A DNA stretch of 9,988 nt, taken from contig PCSF01000286.1 of NCBI GenBank assembly GCA_002771315.1, forward strand, positions 1-9,988, written 5' to 3'. A model generated the notes under the pieces. It had not been told where the DNA came from. It worked only from the letters and a program-made list of their open reading frames with translations, and ran no database searches. This document shows positions 6,767 through 9,988 of the stretch, in pieces (position 1 is the first letter of the stretch; each line of letters starts with the position of its first letter). The translations under genes and the position numbers were made by a program. Origin of the DNA: Desulfobacterales bacterium CG23_combo_of_CG06-09_8_20_14_all_52_9 (GTDB lineage Bacteria > Desulfobacterota > Desulfobacteria > Desulfobacterales > UBA2156).

Positions 6767-7679
6767 TCTGTAAAGGGCCGGGGACCCCTAGCATCCATCG
6801 GACCCGGTATCTCTGGATGGTCTCTAGTATGGCGTCCACCTGGGGAACCGGCATCAGCAGGGTGGTGTTTCCGCGGTTCAGTCCGATGGCCATGAATAAA
6901 CCCAGCGCCATGATGTGGAAAAGGGGGTTGATGGCAATATAAATATCCTCCCCTTCTTTGAGATGCCCCCCGGCCACATCCTCGGTAACATCGTTCACAT
7001 AAGAGGTCATGCCGATATGGTTGCCGGGTACCCCTTTGGGAAATCCGGTGGTGCCGCCGGTGTAGAGGATATAGGCAAGGTCTTTCCAGGGATCCAGCGA
7101 CGGCCCCTGTTTCATGGGTGCGTGATTGAGTAAGGACCGAAAGGTATGGACCCGATCACGGCGGTTCACCTTGCCGTGGGGGATCTTGTCGAAGAGCGTA
7201 CCCAGGGCCCGTTTCCACTGCGGAAGCAGATCCGCGAGATTTGTGACGATGGCCCGTTTGAGGCCTGTGCCTGCAAAGGCATCTTCCACATAACAGAAAT
7301 TGGTGTCCAGGCAGATAATGGTCTCCGCACCCGCGTCGTTGGCCATATAACGGATTTCATGTGAGGTATAGATGGGGGAAACCGGGACGATCACGGCCCC
7401 TATCTTCTGTATGGCCAGGAAGGCGATGAGCCACTGGATGCTGTTGGAGATGTAAACCATGACACGGTCTCCCTTCTGAATCCCCATATCCGAAAGAGCG
7501 CCCCCAAACCGTTCGCTCAAGTCCCTGAGCCGGCTATAAGTGAAGGACTCCCCCAGGTAGATCACCGCCTTTTGGCGGGGGTAGCGTTCCGTCATCCGAT
7601 CAAAACGGGTAAAGGTCAGTTCCTTTTCCCATGCATTTCCTTCCGAACCCATATTCCGCTTTTGTCCCCCATGACCCAA
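6732..7679 (-). CDS. Acyl-CoA synthetase (AMP-forming), N-terminal part, ends early at a frameshift
   Basis: First part of an ATP-dependent carboxylate:CoA ligase. It shows the opening FTYSRLRDLSERFGGAL (46-62), GDRVMVYISNS (70-80), the ATP-binding P-loop motif A3 YTGGTTGFPKG (206-216; a Gly replaces the more usual Ser after YT) and NPLFHI (251-256). Family-like sequence runs to LGVP (297-300, ending at base 6780); then the frame changes and 15 unrelated residues follow before the stop. Reading with one base removed at 6778/6779 restores LGVPALYRMILENER, which is the expected continuation. The start is uncertain: TTG at 7679 gives the longest form, ATG at 7652 removes nine residues, and neither has a strong ribosome binding site. 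livF ends only 38-65 bases upstream, so the gene belongs to the liv operon. Either a recent pseudogene or a base error in the assembly. Confidence 0.88.
   Translation of the reverse strand: MGHGGQKRNMGSEGNAWEKELTFTRFDRMTERYPRQKAVIYLGESFTYSRLRDLSERFGGALSDMGIQKGDRVMVYISNSIQWLIAFLAIQKIGAVIVPVSPIYTSHEIRYMANDAGAETIICLDTNFCYVEDAFAGTGLKRAIVTNLADLLPQWKRALGTLFDKIPHGKVNRRDRVHTFRSLLNHAPMKQGPSLDPWKDLAYILYTGGTTGFPKGVPGNHIGMTSYVNDVTEDVAGGHLKEGEDIYIAINPLFHIMALGLFMAIGLNRGNTTLLMPVPQVDAILETIQRYRVRWMLGVPGPLQNDPRKRAARPV
6778..6779 (-). other. Frameshift point in the acyl-CoA synthetase gene (one extra G on the coding strand)
   Basis: The coding strand reads GTCCCCGGCCCTTTAC where the family sequence calls for GTC CCC GCC CTT TAC (V-P-A-L-Y). 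One of the two G between the C-runs is surplus. Both sides remain in perfect register with the ligase family, which leaves very little room for any other breakpoint. Confidence 0.85.
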
Positions 7680-7717
7680 GATCTGTATCTTTTGTTTCCG
7701 CAGCCCCGGTTTTGGGA

Positions 7718-8467
7718 TCAGTTTACGCCAAAATAGGCTGCGCGCACATCCGGATTGTCGAGAAGTTCTCCTCGGCGCCCTTCTAGCACGGCCGCCCCGT
7801 TCTCCAAAATAAATGCGTAATCCACAATGGGGAGGACCGGGCGTGCATATTGCTCGGTTACAATGAGGGAAATCTTTTTTTGGTCCCGGATTATCCTCGT
7901 GGAACGGACCAGAGTGGCCTGAATGAGCGGACTCAGGCCCATGAGCGGTTCGTCCAGCAGCAGGAGCTTGGGTTGGGCCATGAGGGCCCTTCCAATGGCC
8001 AGCATCTGCTGCTCGCCACCGCTTAAAAAGCCTCCCACCCTCTTTCTAAGGTTTTTCAGGGCCGGGAAGAGCGTGAAGACATATTCGAGGCTGGCCTTTG
8101 CCTGGGAAGGGGTAGCCAGGTAAGCGCCGATCTTGAGGTTTTCCATCACGCTGCTCTCTTTGAAGATACGACGCCTTTCCGGGCACAGGATAATCCCATC
8201 CCTCGCCCTGCTGCTGGGCTTGATCCCCCCGATATCCCGGCCTTGATATCGGATCTCCCCCAGGATGGTGACGCGTTCACCGCCGGCCATGGCCTCCTTT
8301 TTTCGGATGTCCTCCATGATGCCGGAAAGGGTATACATGAGGGTGGATTTCCCCGCGCTGTTGGCCCCGAACACCCCAACAATTTCCTCCGCCTTGCACC
8401 GTACGTGGACATTGTTGAGGGCAAGCATGTTTTCATAAAAAACCATCAGGCCGGTCGCCTCAAGCAT
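7718..8467 (-). CDS. livF: Branched-chain-amino-acid-type ABC transporter ATP-binding protein LivF
   Basis: One of the two cytoplasmic ATPases that power a Liv/HAAT-type ABC importer. The 249-residue product has Walker A GANSAGKST (34-42), the LivF-typical PERRRIF (96-102), signature LSGGEQQMLAIGRAL (148-162), Walker B LLLLDEP (168-174), and VTEQYARPV (203-211). In that last stretch Gln stands at the switch position, as is usual in LivF rather than the His of LivG. It ends AAYFGVN, the common LivF tail. I start it at ATG 8467, not at the longer GTG/ATG options upstream: GGAGGAGGTC precedes it at about nine bases and the family begins with LEATGL. The ATG overlaps the livG stop by eight bases. 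Odd points are Ala-Asn-Ser in place of Pro-Asn-Gly in Walker A and about 15 extra residues around 52-68. Similar systems carry amino acids, urea, amides or aromatic acids; the adjacent ligase favours a carboxylic acid. Confidence 0.92.
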   Translation of the reverse strand: MLEATGLMVFYENMLALNNVHVRCKAEEIVGVFGANSAGKSTLMYTLSGIMEDIRKKEAMAGGERVTILGEIRYQGRDIGGIKPSSRARDGIILCPERRRIFKESSVMENLKIGAYLATPSQAKASLEYVFTLFPALKNLRKRVGGFLSGGEQQMLAIGRALMAQPKLLLLDEPLMGLSPLIQATLVRSTRIIRDQKKISLIVTEQYARPVLPIVDYAFILENGAAVLEGRRGELLDNPDVRAAYFGVN

Positions 8468-9248
8468 AGTGCATGACCTCCTCCACCTCCTCTGAACCGA
8501 AATAGGCATCTTTGACCTGCTTGTTGGCCATGACCTCCTCGGGCGTCCCTTCGGTCAGCTTCACCCCGAAGTTGAGGACCATGATCCGGTTGGCCACCTG
8601 GAACAGCTCTCTTAGCCGGTGCTCGATCATAACGAGGGTGATGCCGTCCATCTGGAGCCTTTCCATGAGGGGGACCATGCTGGCGATCTCGCTCATGCTC
8701 AGACCGGAAAAGACCTCATCGCACAGAATAACCTCCGGCTTCAACGCCAGGCACCGAGCCAACTCCAGGCGTTTTAAATAGCCGGTGGGAAGAGAGGAGG
8801 CCTTTTTGTAGGGAACAAAGGAATCCCTTTCAAAACCGATTTCCTCGAGGATGTCTATGCTGACGGTCTTCCTGTCCCCCAGCTTGCCGCCCCCCCTCCA
8901 ACCCCCGGTCCTCCTGGCACGGGGGGCAAAGAGAGGGATGACCAGGTTCTTATAGGCAGGCAGGCTGTAATAAGGCCGCATAATCTGAAAGGTACGGGTG
9001 AGGCCCATATCCGCAATTTTGTGAGCCGGCTTGTTGCTGATCTTTTTCCCCTTGAACAGGACCTCTCCGGAGGACATGCGGATGAAGCCGGTGAGGCAAT
9101 TGATGAGGGTGGTTTTCCCGGAGCCGTTGGGACCGATGATACCCAGAACCTCCCCCGGGTTCACATGGAAGCTGACCCGGTTAAGGGCTGCGATGCCCCC
9201 AAAATGCTTGCTGATGTCTCGTGCCTGAAGAATCGGCTCCTGGCTCAT
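8460..9248 (-). CDS. livG: Branched-chain-amino-acid-type ABC transporter ATP-binding protein LivG, diverged signature
   Basis: The partner ATPase of LivF. From the ATG at 9248 the product has 262 residues, the usual size. Visible are SKHFGGIAALNRVSF (13-27, typical LivG opening), Walker A GPNGSGKTT (39-47), the Q-loop with GLTRTFQIMRP (82-92), Walker B VILCDEVFSGLS (173-184) and the switch region IEHRLREL (208-215) with its histidine. Two parts differ from the common LivG pattern. The signature reads LPTGYLKRLELARCLA where LSYGQQRRLEIARAL is usual, and the residue after the catalytic DE is Val, not Pro. The start is set by overlap: ATGA shares its bases with the livM stop, and GAGGTG lies upstream. 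A longer frame back to 9530 lies within livM and is not family-like. The 3' end overlaps livF by eight bases. It should still bind and hydrolyse ATP. Confidence 0.92.
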   Translation of the reverse strand: MSQEPILQARDISKHFGGIAALNRVSFHVNPGEVLGIIGPNGSGKTTLINCLTGFIRMSSGEVLFKGKKISNKPAHKIADMGLTRTFQIMRPYYSLPAYKNLVIPLFAPRARRTGGWRGGGKLGDRKTVSIDILEEIGFERDSFVPYKKASSLPTGYLKRLELARCLALKPEVILCDEVFSGLSMSEIASMVPLMERLQMDGITLVMIEHRLRELFQVANRIMVLNFGVKLTEGTPEEVMANKQVKDAYFGSEEVEEVMHYA

Positions 9249-9988
9249 ACCTGCACCCACCTCTGAAACTGATGATATTTTCGCTCTCCATAAACCATGA
9301 GGCCCTCGCTTCGAAATACAATAAACCCGACAAGAATCAGGGAGTAAAAAACGATCCTCAATGTGCCAAACTCGCGCAGCAACTCCGAGATGGGTACTAG
9401 AATGAGGCAGCCCAGGACCGGCCCCACCAGGGTCCCGCCTCCGCCGATGACCGTGGCCGCAATGGGCAGGATGGAAAAGTCCAGGGCAAACAGGGAAATC
9501 CCGGCCCACATATAGATATGTACCAGACATGCCCCGCCCAGGCAGCCCATGGCCGCACTCAGGAAAACGGCAATCGCCTTGTAGTAGGAGATGTTCATAC
9601 CCGATGCCCTTACGGCCTGATCATTGTCCTTTACGGCCCGGAAAACCAGTCCTATATCCATGTTGACCAGTCGTCTCACACCAAAAAGGAAAAGCAGGAC
9701 ACAACCGATGACCACGTACTGTTCCACCCAGGGATTGGTAAAGCTGTCCACCCCCATGATCCCGTCTGTCCCCCCAAGGACATCCATGGCCTCGATGATC
9801 CGGGCCAGAACCAGGGGATACATGAGGGTCACGATAGCGAAATACACACCCCGGAGAGGAAGGCAGGGCAGCAGGAACATCGTACAAATGGCCGCACCGG
9901 CCAGCGTGGCAATGGGGATAGTCAGCAGGGGGGGCAACCCGAAGGAACTGTTAAGAATGGCCGCCAGATATCCTCCCGCCCCAACGAA
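9245..9988 (-). CDS. livM: Branched-chain-amino-acid-type ABC transporter permease LivM, 5' end outside window
   Basis: Inner-membrane channel subunit of the Liv importer. The frame is open to the window edge: 247 residues are visible, and the first part of the protein (LivM is commonly 300-360 residues) is missing. The visible part begins FVGAGGYLAAIL, corresponding to the conserved G.GAY region near the first helices. It contains LRGVYFAIVTLMYPLVL and LGGTDGIMGV (the family's GGTxG motif), then FRAVKDNDQAVRASGMNISYYK, which is the conserved cytoplasmic EAA-like loop that docks on the ATPases (usually AIREdexaAxalGin). It ends with a run of hydrophobic helices and IGGGGTLVGPVLG. It is the first visible gene of the minus-strand operon; livH and the binding protein would be expected further upstream, outside this window. 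The TTG at 9937 is internal. The stop overlaps the livG start by four bases. Confidence 0.92.
   Translation of the reverse strand, partial: FVGAGGYLAAILNSSFGLPPLLTIPIATLAGAAICTMFLLPCLPLRGVYFAIVTLMYPLVLARIIEAMDVLGGTDGIMGVDSFTNPWVEQYVVIGCVLLFLFGVRRLVNMDIGLVFRAVKDNDQAVRASGMNISYYKAIAVFLSAAMGCLGGACLVHIYMWAGISLFALDFSILPIAATVIGGGGTLVGPVLGCLILVPISELLREFGTLRIVFYSLILVGFIVFRSEGLMVYGERKYHQFQRWVQV

Noticed and set aside
8468..8509. Longer livF start at 8509
   Set aside because: The extra 14 residues lie in the livG coding end and are not family-like; ATG 8467 has a strong ribosome binding site.
9249..9530. N-terminal extension of livG (open frame back to 9530)
   Set aside because: It overlaps livM in another frame, is rich in His/Arg/Gly/Pro with no family similarity, and the ATG at 9248 with its ATGA overlap and family-like opening is the obvious start.
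1..9988. CRISPR array, insertion sequence, tRNA or rRNA gene
   Set aside because: No regularly spaced repeats, no transposase or terminal inverted repeats, and no cloverleaf or rRNA-like sequence seen on reading both strands.

Overview
The window reads as chromosomal DNA from an anaerobic bacterium. The best guess is a sulfate-reducing or syntrophic member of the Desulfobacterota (former Deltaproteobacteria). The reasons are a single-chain pyruvate:ferredoxin oxidoreductase, a TRAP carboxylate transporter and a branched-chain-amino-acid-type (Liv) ABC transporter joined to an acyl-CoA synthetase, a mix typical of anaerobes living on organic acids or aromatic acids. The taxon is an inference; no rRNA or other marker gene is present.

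Plus strand, left half: (1) 3-1706 is the 3' half of nifJ, cut by the window edge. (2) 1707-2223 is a gene-poor stretch with a possible terminator, a candidate promoter, a small tandem repeat and two strong Shine-Dalgarno sequences. (3) 2224-5253 is a complete DctP-type TRAP operon in the order substrate-binding protein, small permease, large permease. The 197-bp gap between the binding-protein gene and the permease genes carries two strong inverted repeats, probably used to set different expression levels.

Minus strand, right half (read from right to left): livM (5' end beyond the window), livG, livF, an acyl-CoA synthetase gene and a nitroreductase-family gene. livM/livG overlap by 4 bases and livG/livF by 8 bases, so these are translationally coupled. 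The ligase follows livF closely and the nitroreductase follows the ligase after about 60 bases. The two operons converge at about 5254-5348.

How the genes may work together: the Liv ABC transporter would import a carboxylic (perhaps aromatic or branched) acid and the ligase would trap it as a CoA thioester. The TRAP system imports another, or the same, organic anion using an ion gradient. The oxidoreductase connects pyruvate and acetyl-CoA with reduced ferredoxin. None of the substrates can be read from the sequence.

The most notable points are a one-base frameshift that splits the otherwise intact ligase gene near 6778-6779, the double hairpin inside the TRAP operon, and a LivG ATPase with a strongly diverged ABC signature and Walker B neighbour. 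I see no mobile element, CRISPR array or RNA gene, and no clearly new defence or biosynthetic system.
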